Shown here piece after piece: positions 43,053 to 53,000 of a stretch of DNA of 64,000 bases (its first letter is position 1; each line of letters begins with the position of its first letter). The stretch is from Corynebacterium pseudogenitalium. Lineage in GTDB: Bacteria > Actinomycetota > Actinomycetes > Mycobacteriales > Mycobacteriaceae. Below the pieces are notes generated by a model. The model had not been told where the DNA came from and ran no database searches. It saw only the letters and a program-made list of their open reading frames with translations. The position numbers were made by a program, and so were the translations under genes. The stretch spans positions 1,984,001 to 2,048,000 of the forward strand of contig NZ_CP072934.1 in the NCBI RefSeq assembly GCF_024453815.1. The letters are read 5' to 3'.

Positions 43053-46000
43053 TCAGCGCTGCTGGTTGATTGGGAATGCTAGGAATGTGCGGAAGAAGTC
43101 GCGGTGTTCGTACAGGGAGTAGCCCAGCCCGCCCAGGAAGGCGAGGAGGCCGAGCACGAAGCCCGCGATCTTCGCGCCTGGCGGAATCTCACTGCTTGTC
43201 GACGACCCCTTCTCCACCTCCTGCGGCCCCTTCACCACCTGCACTCGGAGGAGCTTGGTGGCCTGGGAGCCGTCCGCGAAGCTGACCACGACTGGGACTG
43301 GCACGATTCCAGGTGCCGTGCCAGCAGGTGGCGTGATGGTGAGTGCGCCGGTGGCGGCGTCAATGCCGATCTTCCAGTCGGCGAGCGCCTTCGGTAGCTG
43401 GCCGAGGGCAAACGCCTCCTTGGCGGCCCCGGCCGGCTTCGGCACCACATAGGTGGTCGCCTTGCCCGGGTAGGCCTTGATGGTGTCGTTGAACTCCGGG
43501 GTTGCCTCGGCCAGGGACGGTTTGCCGTCGCTGGTCAGCACGGAGATGCGTGCGTTCGCGATGGTCGTGGAACCGTCCGGGAAGTTGATGCGCACCGGGA
43601 CTTCGCGTACGCCGGGGACCGCGTTCGGGCGGGCGCCGACGGTGAGGGCGCCGGTGGTGGCGTCGATACGGGTGTCGAGGCCGCCGACTGGGTTGAGCAG
43701 CGAGTAGTGCGCACCCTTCAGCGTCGGGGTGAGCGTGACGGTTTCGCCTGCGCGGACCTGGGTTGGGTCGTACGCGTTGGAGACTGCCCCGCCCATCGCC
43801 TTGACGGCGGTGGCTTGCGCCTCGACGAGCTTCTGGGAGCCGTCCTCGAAGGTGACCACGATCGGGATCATGGTGCGGTCCCCGACGTGCGCCGATGCGG
43901 GGGCGGCGACGGTGAGTGCGCCGGTGGTCGCGTCGACGGCGGCCTTCCAGCCCTCCGCGGCGAAGTCGGCGGAGATGGCGTAGGTGGCTCCCTTCGGTGC
44001 GACCTTCGGCTCATGGGTTACGGCGTTGGCGCCGATGGCCACGCCGATCGGGGTCCAGGACGGTTGCTCGCGGTGGGCCTGCGAGTCGCGGGCGACGTTG
44101 AGCTGCACTACCTTCGAGCCACCGTCGGGGAAGTTGATGCGCACGCCGAGGTCGTAGCCCTGGCCGGGCTTGGCGTCCTTCGGCAGGGTGACCTTGATCT
44201 GGCCGGTCTTTTCGTCAACGTCCACGCGCAGGCCAGCCACGCCGCCGAGCGCAGCCGCGCCTTCCGGTTCGAATTTCACGCCGGTCGGGATGTCGCCCTT
44301 CGGGGTGATGGTGACGGTGCCGTCGTCGCCGACGACGGCGTCCTCAAAGTCCAGGTTGGAGGTGTAGGCCTGCGGCTTCGCGTCCCGTACGCCGATCACG
44401 GCCACGACCGTCTTGTGGGAACCGTCCGAGTAGCGCGCAACGACTTCCACGTTCAGCGGTTTCGCGTCCTGCGCTGGGGCGGTGGCGGTGATGGTGCCGG
44501 TGGTGGCGTCAATAAACAGGTCCCAGCCCTGCAGCTTGGAGGCCTTCGTCAGGATGGCGAACTCGGGGTCGGAGGCAGGGTCGAAAGGTTCGGTGAGGTT
44601 GACCTTGATGGTTTCGCCTTCGAAGGCCTCGCGGCGCTCGTACTCAAACTTCTGTGTTTGCGCGAACTGCGGCGCCAGCACCTGGAAGTGCGCGACGATC
44701 TCCTTCGTGCTGCCGTCAGGGTAGGTGACGGTGACGGGCACATCGATGGGCTTTCCAACCTCAGCATCCAGGTCCGCCGAAAGGGTGATCTGGCCCGTGT
44801 GGTGGTTCAGCTTCGCGCCTTCGAACTGCGTGCTAAACGACGCCTCCTTCGGCAACGGCTGGCGCTCAAAGACCATGCCGTTGTAGCCCAGCCGGGCGTA
44901 CGGCGCAGGCGAGGTGGCGGTGCCGCCAGCGCGGACGTAGGTGTCCGCGTAGGAGGACTCGTAACGTACGGAGTCCTTGACGGCTGCGGTGACCTCGACG
45001 GTGATGGTGTCCTGTTCGCCCTTCTCGGTGCGAACCTTCATGGTGTAGGTGCCCGGCTTCGCGTCACGCGACGGGGCGGCGTACACGGCGCCGTTGGCGA
45101 AGACGGTGAACCAATCCGGGTTCCCGGGCTCCGCGAGCACGCGCACTCCCTGGGTGGAACGGGCGGGGGTTGCGCCGGTTTCCTCTCCGGCGCGGACCTT
45201 GATGGGGTTCCACGCGAACTGGTCCGGGGCGACAGGGCCCTCAGGGTCCGATGGATCCGTGGGCTCGGTCGGGTCAGATGGCTCGGCTGGGTCCGACGGA
45301 TCTGCGGGCTCGGACGGCTCACTTGGCTCAGACGGCTCACTTGGCTCAGACGGCTCCGGTGCGTTCTCGTCCACCGTCAGCTCGAAGGAATCACGCTTGT
45401 GCGTGCCGTCCTCCGTGACCTTGTCCACGACGACCTCGGAGGTGCCCTCCTTCGTCGGCGTGCCGACGATCGCGTGCTGCTCACCGTCGTACTTCAGACC
45501 CTCCGGCAGGCCCTCGACCTCGACGGAGGAGGCATCCTCGACGTCGAGCGGGATGTGCACGTCGGTGCCCGGGCGCACTGGCGGGACCTCGGAAGGAGCG
45601 ATGTCGGCGTCCTCCGGCTCGCCGAGCTCAGCCGAGTCGGCGACCGTGATAGTGAACGTTTCCTCGAGCGGGTCGCCTGCGCCAGTGACGCGCGCAGTCA
45701 CGTTGAACGTGCCGGTCTCAGTTGGACGGCCGTTGATAAAGAGGTAGGAGCCGGAGCCAAGGCGGGTCTGGGCGGAGGTGCTCAGGCCCGCGGGCAGGCC
45801 CTCAAGCTCGATGACGGCGTCAGCCGGGATGTTCCACGCCATCACGCGGCGCGGCTGGATCAGGCGACCCTCCCAGTACTTCTGGTCCTTGACCGGCTCG
45901 ATGGTTGGGCCATCCGCAAGGGTGACGTTGGCTTCGACGTCCTTGGTGGAGTCGTCAGCAAAGGTGATGGTCACCGGCACCTTGAACGTGGTGGTTTCGA

Positions 46001-46391
46001 TGCCTTCGCCGGCGGTGGCGTTGAGCGTGCCGTCATCAGAAAACGTGAGGTGCCAGCCGGTGGGTGTCGAAAAGCCTTCCTTAAGCTCCCACTTCACGGG
46101 GGTGCCGATCTTGTTCCAGACGGCAGTCCAGAAGTTGCGCTTCAGCTGTGGCTTCGACGATTCAGTCTTGCCAGGCGCGACAACAAGGTCAGGGAAAGTG
46201 ACGTCCGTACGGCTCGCCTCGGTGCGTGGCGTTTTCCATGACGTGGACTCGGCAGTGGGCTCCTGCGCCGTAGCTGTGCCTGCCACCGCCGGAACACCGC
46301 TGATTACTAACGATGCCCCAAGTGCGCATGCCGCAACCGACACCCCACCTCGCCGCTTCGCCCCGTTGCGACCGCTCACGTTGCCCATCAT
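43053..46391 (-). CDS. Large Rib/YPDG-domain surface protein (cassette 2)
   Basis: 1112 residues; ATG at 46391 or the adjacent 46388, which is better spaced from AAGGA. The signal is VAACALGASLVISGVPAVAG, with TATAQ cleavage. An N-terminal region with Ig-like modules (LPAGLSTS, VEGLPEGLKYDGEQHAIVGT) resembles putative-Ig domains. An acidic Glu-Pro-Ser / Asp-Pro repeat linker (about residues 345-390) follows. Six or seven beta modules carry YPDGS/FPDGS/FEDGS endings, each with an internal DATTGALTV-like strand. A membrane helix (IAGFVLGLLAFLGGLGYSLY) and short tail FFRTFLAFPINQQR close it; no sorting motif. The same two-gene arrangement occurs at 26-32 kb. Probable stalk-like adhesin or scaffold; function inferred. 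Confidence 0.8.
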   Translation of the reverse strand: MMGNVSGRNGAKRRGGVSVAACALGASLVISGVPAVAGTATAQEPTAESTSWKTPRTEASRTDVTFPDLVVAPGKTESSKPQLKRNFWTAVWNKIGTPVKWELKEGFSTPTGWHLTFSDDGTLNATAGEGIETTTFKVPVTITFADDSTKDVEANVTLADGPTIEPVKDQKYWEGRLIQPRRVMAWNIPADAVIELEGLPAGLSTSAQTRLGSGSYLFINGRPTETGTFNVTARVTGAGDPLEETFTITVADSAELGEPEDADIAPSEVPPVRPGTDVHIPLDVEDASSVEVEGLPEGLKYDGEQHAIVGTPTKEGTSEVVVDKVTEDGTHKRDSFELTVDENAPEPSEPSEPSEPSEPSEPADPSDPAEPSDPTEPTDPSDPEGPVAPDQFAWNPIKVRAGEETGATPARSTQGVRVLAEPGNPDWFTVFANGAVYAAPSRDAKPGTYTMKVRTEKGEQDTITVEVTAAVKDSVRYESSYADTYVRAGGTATSPAPYARLGYNGMVFERQPLPKEASFSTQFEGAKLNHHTGQITLSADLDAEVGKPIDVPVTVTYPDGSTKEIVAHFQVLAPQFAQTQKFEYERREAFEGETIKVNLTEPFDPASDPEFAILTKASKLQGWDLFIDATTGTITATAPAQDAKPLNVEVVARYSDGSHKTVVAVIGVRDAKPQAYTSNLDFEDAVVGDDGTVTITPKGDIPTGVKFEPEGAAALGGVAGLRVDVDEKTGQIKVTLPKDAKPGQGYDLGVRINFPDGGSKVVQLNVARDSQAHREQPSWTPIGVAIGANAVTHEPKVAPKGATYAISADFAAEGWKAAVDATTGALTVAAPASAHVGDRTMIPIVVTFEDGSQKLVEAQATAVKAMGGAVSNAYDPTQVRAGETVTLTPTLKGAHYSLLNPVGGLDTRIDATTGALTVGARPNAVPGVREVPVRINFPDGSTTIANARISVLTSDGKPSLAEATPEFNDTIKAYPGKATTYVVPKPAGAAKEAFALGQLPKALADWKIGIDAATGALTITPPAGTAPGIVPVPVVVSFADGSQATKLLRVQVVKGPQEVEKGSSTSSEIPPGAKIAGFVLGLLAFLGGLGYSLYEHRDFFRTFLAFPINQQR

Positions 46392-46550
46392 CGTTCCTTC
46401 TTAAAACTTTCCGTAAATTGCTAAACGCTACTCAGTGTACTCACTATGCAGACATTTGCCTTTACAGCTGTTGACATGCCGTTTTAAATTCTAACGAATA
46501 ACGGCCATACAACAAAGGTGTTGAACAATGGCAGGCAGACACATGGGAGG

Positions 46551-47753
46551 CTAGGCCCGGCGCGCAAGCGCCGCCGCCTTCTGTGCGATGGCGAGCTCCT
46601 CATTCGTCGGCACGACAAGTACTTTCACGCGAGAGTCGTCGGCGGAGATGATGCGCGGGCCGTCGTTGGGCAGGGAGTTGCGCTCCGGGTCGATCTTGAC
46701 ACCGAAGGCCTCCATATTGTCCAGGGCGTCCTCGCGCACGAACTTGTCATTCTCGCCGACGCCCGCGGTGAACGTGATCGCGTCTACCCTGCCCAGCGCC
46801 ACCATGTAACTGCCGATGAAGCTGCGCAGCCTGTTGATGTAGACGTTGTAGGCCAGCCAGGCGTCGCCGTCCTCGTTTTCGATCATGGCGCGCAGCTCGC
46901 GGAAGTCGTTCACGCCGGCCAGACCCTTGACGCCGGAGCGCTTGTTCAGCAGCTCGTCGATCTCGTCGATGCTCATGCCGCCGTGGCGCGCCAGATGGAA
47001 GATGATGCCCGGGTCGATGTCGCCGGAGCGCGTACCCATGACCAGGCCCGCGAGCGGGGTGAGCCCCATCGACGTATCGATCGCGTGCCCATTCGCCACC
47101 GCCGAGCACGACGCCCCGTTACCCAGGTGCAGCACGATCTGGCGGGTGTGGTTCGGGTCGGACCCGATCAGCCCCGGCACCTGGTTGGAGACGAACTCGT
47201 GGGAAGTGCCGTGGAAGCCGTAGCGGCGGATCTGGTTCTGGCTGGCCACCTCGGCGTTGATGGCGTAGAGCGCCGCGGCCGGCGGCAGGGAGTGGAAGAA
47301 GCCGGTGTCGAAGACCGCGACGTGCGGGATATCCGGCAGCAGTTCGCGGGCAACCTCGATGCCGTCAATGTTCGCCGGGTTGTGCAGTGGCGCCAGCGGC
47401 ACCTGCTCCCGGATCATGTCCACGACGGGATCCACAATGATTTCGGGCTCACTGAACACCATGCCGCCGTGCACCACGCGGTGCCCCACCGCCACCACAT
47501 CGAGGTCCTTCGGGCTCACGCCGCGCAGCGCCAGGCGGTGGAACGCCTCCTCCAGCCCGTCCTTGTGCGTGGGGATGGATTTTTGCAGCACCCAGCGGTC
47601 CTCGCCGTGCTTGATGGTGATGCGGCCTTGGGGTTCCCCGATTTGCTCGACAAGCCCGGAGACGAACGGTGCGTCCGAGGCGTCCGAATTCGGGTCCACG
47701 ATCTGGAACTTCACCGAGGAGGAACCAGAGTTAATCACCAGTACGTAGCTCAT
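46551..47753 (-). CDS. ackA: Acetate kinase
   Basis: Interconverts acetyl phosphate + ADP and acetate + ATP. 400 residues, standard. Family marks are [16 protein letters not shown] at the N-terminus, [49 protein letters not shown] and [14 protein letters not shown], which carry the ASKHA nucleotide and acetyl phosphate residues. Its ATG follows the pta stop with no gap (TAAATG), so translation is coupled. No strong terminator was seen in the 160 bp to the next gene. Confidence 0.97.
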   Translation of the reverse strand: MSYVLVINSGSSSVKFQIVDPNSDASDAPFVSGLVEQIGEPQGRITIKHGEDRWVLQKSIPTHKDGLEEAFHRLALRGVSPKDLDVVAVGHRVVHGGMVFSEPEIIVDPVVDMIREQVPLAPLHNPANIDGIEVARELLPDIPHVAVFDTGFFHSLPPAAALYAINAEVASQNQIRRYGFHGTSHEFVSNQVPGLIGSDPNHTRQIVLHLGNGASCSAVANGHAIDTSMGLTPLAGLVMGTRSGDIDPGIIFHLARHGGMSIDEIDELLNKRSGVKGLAGVNDFRELRAMIENEDGDAWLAYNVYINRLRSFIGSYMVALGRVDAITFTAGVGENDKFVREDALDNMEAFGVKIDPERNSLPNDGPRIISADDSRVKVLVVPTNEELAIAQKAAALARRA

Positions 47754-49097
47754 TTACTTCACCCCTGCCTGAATCGCGGTCACGGCCACAGTGTTCACAA
47801 TGTCATCGACCGTCGCGCCGCGCGAAAGGTCGTTGACCGGCTTGTTCAGCCCCTGCAGAATCGGGCCAACCGCCAGCGCACCACCAGTGCGCTGCGCGAT
47901 CTTGTACCCGGCGTTACCCGCCTCAAGGTCGGGGAAGATGAACACGTTCGCTTGTCCCGCCACGGGTGAATCGGGTGCTTTCTGCTTCGCGACGCCCTCA
48001 TCGCACGCAGCGTCAAACTGAAGGGGGCCGTCAATAATTAAGTCGCAATTAATAGCGCGGGCGGCGGCGACGGCCTCGACCGCGCGCTCCACGTCGGGGC
48101 CCGCGCCGGAGCTGCCCGTGGCGTACGAGAGCACCGCAACCTTCGGGTCAATACCGAATTGAGCGGCGGTCAACGCGGAGCTCACGGCGATTTCACCGAG
48201 CTGCTGCGCGGACGGGTTGGGGTTCACGGCGCAGTCGCCAAACGCCCAGAGGCGGCCCTGCATCACCATCAGGAAGATCGACGACACCACCGAAGCCTCA
48301 GGGCGCGTCTTGATGATCTGGAACGCCGGCTTAATTGTCTCCGCCGTGGTGTGCACCGCGCCCGAGACCATCCCGTCCGCGCGCCCGGTGTGCACCAGCA
48401 TCGTGGCGAAGTAGGAGACGTCCTGCATAGTCTCGCGTGCCTGCTCCAGGGTCACGCCCTTGGACTTGCGCAGCTCAGCGAAGGTCTGCGCGAACTCCTC
48501 AGCCAGGTCGGAGGAGCGGTGGTCCTGCAGCGTCGCCCCCGACACGTCCAGCCCGAGCTCCTGCGCCTTCGCGGTGATCGCGTCCACATCCCCCAGCAGC
48601 GTCAGCTTCGCGACGCCCCCCTCCAACAACCTGTGCGCCGCCTCGAGCACGCGCGGGTCCTCGCCCTCCGGCAGGACGATGTGCGCGCCGACCTCGCGGG
48701 CCTGGCCCAACAGGCGCGAGCCGAAGACCAGCGGGGACATCACCGGCGCGACCTCCGGGATGGTGAGGTCGGCCGCGTCCTGCACGTCCGTGACCGTTGC
48801 GAGCAGCGTCGCACCGTGGCGTTCCACAATCCGTTGCGCGAGGGGTGCGCGCTGCGGGGCGTCGATAAGCACGATGACCGCAGCCCCGAGTGCTGCGGCG
48901 AGCTCCGCATCAAAGGAGCACTCCCCTTGCCCTACAAACAACGTGCCTTGTTCCTGGCCGGCGCAGGCGGCGTAGGCCTCAGCGAGTGTCTCCCCCGTAA
49001 CTTGGACGGTTTGAAGGCCGTGCTGTGCCGCGAGCGCGTCAGCATCAGCACTGCTGAGGTTCGTGTTAGTGCAGGTGAGCAGTAGATGTTGAGCCAT
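47754..49097 (-). CDS. pta: Phosphate acetyltransferase
   Basis: Converts acetyl-CoA and phosphate to acetyl phosphate. 447 residues, the short corynebacterial form: an N-terminal domain of ~115 residues (LLLTCTNTNLSSADADAL, FVGQGECSFDAELAAALG), then the catalytic PTA domain with IVLPEGEDPRVLEAAHRLLE, DGMVSGAVHTTAETIKPA, VLSYATGSSGAGPDVERAVEA, DGPLQFDAACDEGVAKQKAP and VFIFPDLEAGNAGYKIAQR. The start is the ATG at 49097 behind AAAGGCTGGG. pta-ackA order is typical of corynebacteria, where acetate regulators act on it; I did not identify their sites. Element C2 lies 187 nt upstream. Confidence 0.97.
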   Translation of the reverse strand: MAQHLLLTCTNTNLSSADADALAAQHGLQTVQVTGETLAEAYAACAGQEQGTLFVGQGECSFDAELAAALGAAVIVLIDAPQRAPLAQRIVERHGATLLATVTDVQDAADLTIPEVAPVMSPLVFGSRLLGQAREVGAHIVLPEGEDPRVLEAAHRLLEGGVAKLTLLGDVDAITAKAQELGLDVSGATLQDHRSSDLAEEFAQTFAELRKSKGVTLEQARETMQDVSYFATMLVHTGRADGMVSGAVHTTAETIKPAFQIIKTRPEASVVSSIFLMVMQGRLWAFGDCAVNPNPSAQQLGEIAVSSALTAAQFGIDPKVAVLSYATGSSGAGPDVERAVEAVAAARAINCDLIIDGPLQFDAACDEGVAKQKAPDSPVAGQANVFIFPDLEAGNAGYKIAQRTGGALAVGPILQGLNKPVNDLSRGATVDDIVNTVAVTAIQAGVK

Positions 49098-49283
49098 AAC
49101 CCAGCCTTTACGATCGTGGCGGACATAAATGCGTATCATTCTACAGCCACACCACAACACGCGGGCGGACAAATGGGGTCCAGTTCACATTTCTTTGATT
49201 TTTGGCGCTGGGTCTCACTTGCGGCGGTGGGTGGCCGCTGGATCGCTGGCCCGGCACCGACAAGCCCCAATGCAGTGGCCGGC

Positions 49284-49411
49284 AAAAAGTTCCCGCGGCC
49301 GGGAACCATTTGGTGTTAGGGGCCGGTTCCGGTCGACCAACGCTTTCATTTCCCGAGGCAGCGACGCCTGTCCACGAAGAATGTTCCCGGTTTGCAAAAT
49401 GACCGGGGAAC
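49284..49411 (-). ncRNA. Family C element, copy 2: candidate structured RNA upstream of pta-ackA
   Basis: Read on the minus strand: a 5' hairpin (GTTCCC at 49411 to GGGAAC at 49383), the shared core GTGGACAGGCGTCGC and TGGTCGACCGGAACC, then a 3' stem GTTCCCG-GCCG-CGGGAAC (49306-49289) and TTTTT (49288-49284). The last stem pair is G-C here and A-T in copy 1, a compensatory difference. pta starts 187 nt downstream. Confidence 0.5.
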
Positions 49412-49911
49412 AATCCCTATCTCTCGCGGCCAGGAGCAACGAAAAATGGCAAGTAAGCGTTTAACCCGTGGCCCTAACAGTCAACCACAACGGAAAATTA
49501 TTTCGAAAGGTGATTGTCGATTTCGGGCTTCGGGGCTTCATCCTCCTTGCCACGACGTAAGGGGCAAAAAGAGAACCAGCCGCCTTTCCTTATCGGAAAT
49601 GACGGCTAGTCGTGATACCCCCACCATAGCAGTATGTTATCTAGCCTTCACCTCGATGGGGGTAGACGGCGTACATGTCCGATTTGGTGGTCCGGGTAGA
49701 CATAGCCAATGACCGGGAAACGAAAACAATTCTTTAGCGAACCGGAATTGGGCTCAACCTATCAAATACCGCGAACTGACAAACAAGTCAAACTCACGCC
49801 AATAGGTCGGCAGAGTTCTGTGACTTCGCCTATCTATCGATAGTCGAAAACCGGCTCTACTTGCATTGCCCCTCGGATCCGACACCGGCTCGCCTTCCAC
49901 GCCCACCAACA
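49412..49911. other. Unassigned 500 bp intergenic stretch
   Basis: It lies between element C2 and the terminator of the first giant surface-protein gene. It is less GC-rich than the neighbouring genes. Short frames such as 49754-49999 show no recognisable protein character. No tRNA cloverleaf, repeat family or operator was identified. It must at least contain the pta-ackA promoter region or its upstream part. Confidence 0.4.
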
Positions 49912-49956
49912 ACGCAAAACGCTGCCGCCCGCCATACAAGGCGGACAGCAGCGTTT
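49912..49956 (-). terminator. Terminator of the 50033-55102 gene
   Basis: Hairpin with outer arms AAACGCTG / CAGCGTTT and inner CCGCC / GGCGG around a 6-nt loop, followed in the minus direction by TTTTGCGTT. A second small hairpin (CTCGCGG / CCGCGAG, 49989-50006) lies between it and the stop codon. Confidence 0.8.
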
Positions 49957-50032
49957 CACTGTACAAAGAGCGATCAGTAAGCGTTGAACTCGCGGTCACC
50001 CGCGAGAGGTCACTGCGGGCTAAACGTGTTCT

Positions 50033-53000
50033 TTACTTCTGTTCTTTCTCGGAAGACAGCTTCGTTGTCTTGCCGGAGGATCCCTTCAGCTCCAGATCCT
50101 TGACCGAAGACGAAGGACCACCAGGCTTGCAGTTGTCGTAGATGACCGTGCCAGCCAGGATGCCAGCAGCGATCAGCACGATACCCGCAGCAACCATACC
50201 CAGGTCCGCACCGACGGTACGCAGCTGTGCGTTGATCTGCTCAACCTGACGTGCCATCTCCGGGTTGAAGATGCCCGCCTGCTGCTGGATGTGGGTGTTC
50301 GCAGCCTGCAGCTGAGCGCTTGCTTGTGCGGCGAAGTCGCTCAGGCCAGGGATCTGAATCTGGGAAGCCAGACCCAGTGGCAGCAGCGCGATCAGCGGCA
50401 GACCGAAGCCCACAGCGGATGCGGCGCAGCGGCCGGCGTCGACCTTGCCGTCGGTGGCGTCGAATGGGTTGAGGCCCTTGTTGAACTCGTCACGGTTCTT
50501 GATGCCATCGCCATCAATGTCGCCGTTCGGGTCCAGCATGGACTTACCGTTCTTATCCACCAGCGCGAAGGAAGCCTTCACGCCGGTCTGTTCGCCGGTG
50601 CTGTTCGCTACCGTTGCCTCTACGGAGGTGTTTGCGAGCGGAGCGAACTCCTTCACAAACTCGTCCCAGGTCTTAGCATCCTTCTTCTTGAAGGCCTCTG
50701 CCAGTTCCTGTGGCGACGGTGCCTGGCCGGTGATATCAGCGGCGCCATCCACGACGTTGATGTCCCACTTCGCACCGTGCAGCTCGCCGCCCTTGCGGTC
50801 GGTGATCGTCGCCGTCGTGCCCTCCGGCGTATCGACGGCCTCTCCGACCTTCTCGCCATCCTTCTTGTTCAGCTGAACCTTGGCAGTGTCCTTGCCACCA
50901 GGCTGGACATTGGTGTCCGGGTAGGACGCCACAACGTTGTCCCCGAGTTTGTTGCCCTCGGATGGGTCGTTCTGGTCGTCCGTGCCTGGCTTCTGCTCTT
51001 CGCTGCCTGAGTCCTGTGGCTTTTCTACCGTGATGTCGGTTTCGAACTTGCCACCAGGCAGGTCCGGATCCTCGACGACCAGGTTGATCGGGCCTTCGAC
51101 GTCCTTGCCCGGGGTGACGTAGACCTTGCCGTCGTCGCCGACGCGGACCGGCACGTCCTTGCCGTTCTTGTCGGTTGCAGACTCCTTGGTGTCGCCATCC
51201 TTGTTGTTAATGATGACGCCGGTGTCCTGCTCCTTTCCGTTCGGCACGACGGGCTTCTTGCCGTCAGCGTTGACGTTGGTCTCTGCCTTGCCGTTGTCGT
51301 CGCGACCCTTCTCGTGGCCATTGACGTCAATCTCAACCTGAGACTTGCCTTCAGGAAGACGTGGGTCCTCGATTGTCACCGTAATCGGGCCATCAACGTC
51401 CTCACCAGGCGTGACGACAACGTTACCGTCCTTGTCGATTTCGACCGGGACGTCCTTGCCATCCTCGTCCTTCGCGGAGATCTTGGTGTCCTTGTCAGGA
51501 TTCTGAACCTTGACACCAGTGTCCTGCTTCTCGTTGGTCGGGTCGACCGGCTTCTTGCCGGAATCATCAACCTTGAAGTCAGAGTTGTTGTCATCGCGAC
51601 CCTTCTCATGACCGTTGACCTTGACCTCGATCTCAGTCTCGCCACCAGGCAGGTCAGGGTCGGTGACCGTCACCGTGATCGGACCATCAACGTCGGTGCC
51701 AGGGGTGACGTGAACGTTACCGTTCTCATCGATCTCGACCGGGATGTCCTTGCCGTCCTCATCCTTAGCAGTGACATTGGTGTCCTTGTCCTTGTTGTTG
51801 ACCTTGACGCCAGTGTCCTGCTTCTCATCGGTCGGATCGACAGGCTTTGCGCCAGTTTCGTCGACTGTGGTCTTCGGGGCTTCCGGCTTCGTGTCCGAAC
51901 CGTTGTCATCACGGTCCTTCTCGTGGCCCTTAACCTCAACCTCAACCTCGACCTTGCCGCCAGGCAGATCCGGGTCCTCGATGGTCAGCGTGATCGGTCC
52001 ATCAACGTCGGTGCCAGGGGTGACGTGAACATTGCCGTTCTCATCAATCTCGGCCGGAATGTCCTTGCCGTCCTCATCCTTAGCAATGACCTTGGTGTCG
52101 CCGTCCTTGTTGTTGACCTTGACGCCAGTGTCCTGCTTCTCATCGGAAGGATCGACAGGCTGCTTACCAGACTCGTCAACCGTGGTCTTCGGCGCTTCCG
52201 GCTTCGTGTCCGAACCGTTGTCGTCCTTGCCCTTCTCGTGGCCGTTGACCGGAACCTCGACCTCGACCTTGCCGCCAGGCAGATCCGGGTCCTCGATGAC
52301 TACCGTGATCGGACCATCAACGTCCTCACCTGGGGTGACATGGACGTTACCGTTCTCGTCGATCTCGGCAGGGATGTCCTTGCTATCTTCGTCCTTCGCA
52401 GAAACCTTGGTTTCCTCGTCAGGGTTGACGATCTTGACGCCGGTGTCCTGCTTGTCGTCGGTCGGGTCGACAGCCTTCTTGCCAGACTCGTCGACAGAGG
52501 TCGGATCCTGGGTCACATGGATGGTGACGTCGACTTCTTCCTTCGAGCCATCCGGGTAGGTCACGACGACCTTGCCCTGCTTGTCACCAGGCTCGTCGGT
52601 GTTCGGTGTGTCCTTCCACTCGTACTCGGTGCCGTCAGGAAGATCTTCCTTGTTAGCAATCGAGTCTTCAGGCTTCGGCTTCTCTCCCGGCTCAACCGTT
52701 TGATCCTGCCCCTTGGGGTCGTAGGCGTCAGCCTGGGACTTCACAGCCAGCGGGACGATATCGGTCTGCTCGTGCTTTTCACCGTTCTGATCCACCAACG
52801 TGTACGTCACAGTCACGTTCGGCTTCTCTTCAGAAGCCTCAACCGGGGTCGTTGGGGTGCCGGTGATCTTGCCGTTTTCAAACGTCAGACCATCTGGCAG
52901 TCCCTCAACCTTGAGGGAGCCTTCCTCGATTTCTAAGCCCTGTGGCAAAGGACCGAAGCCCTCAGGCTTCACTTCCTGTTCGTAATCCTCGCCAACAACG

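Noticed and set aside
49754..49999. 81-codon minus-strand frame in the unassigned gap
   Set aside because: It overlaps the terminator hairpin of the giant gene and shows no family features.
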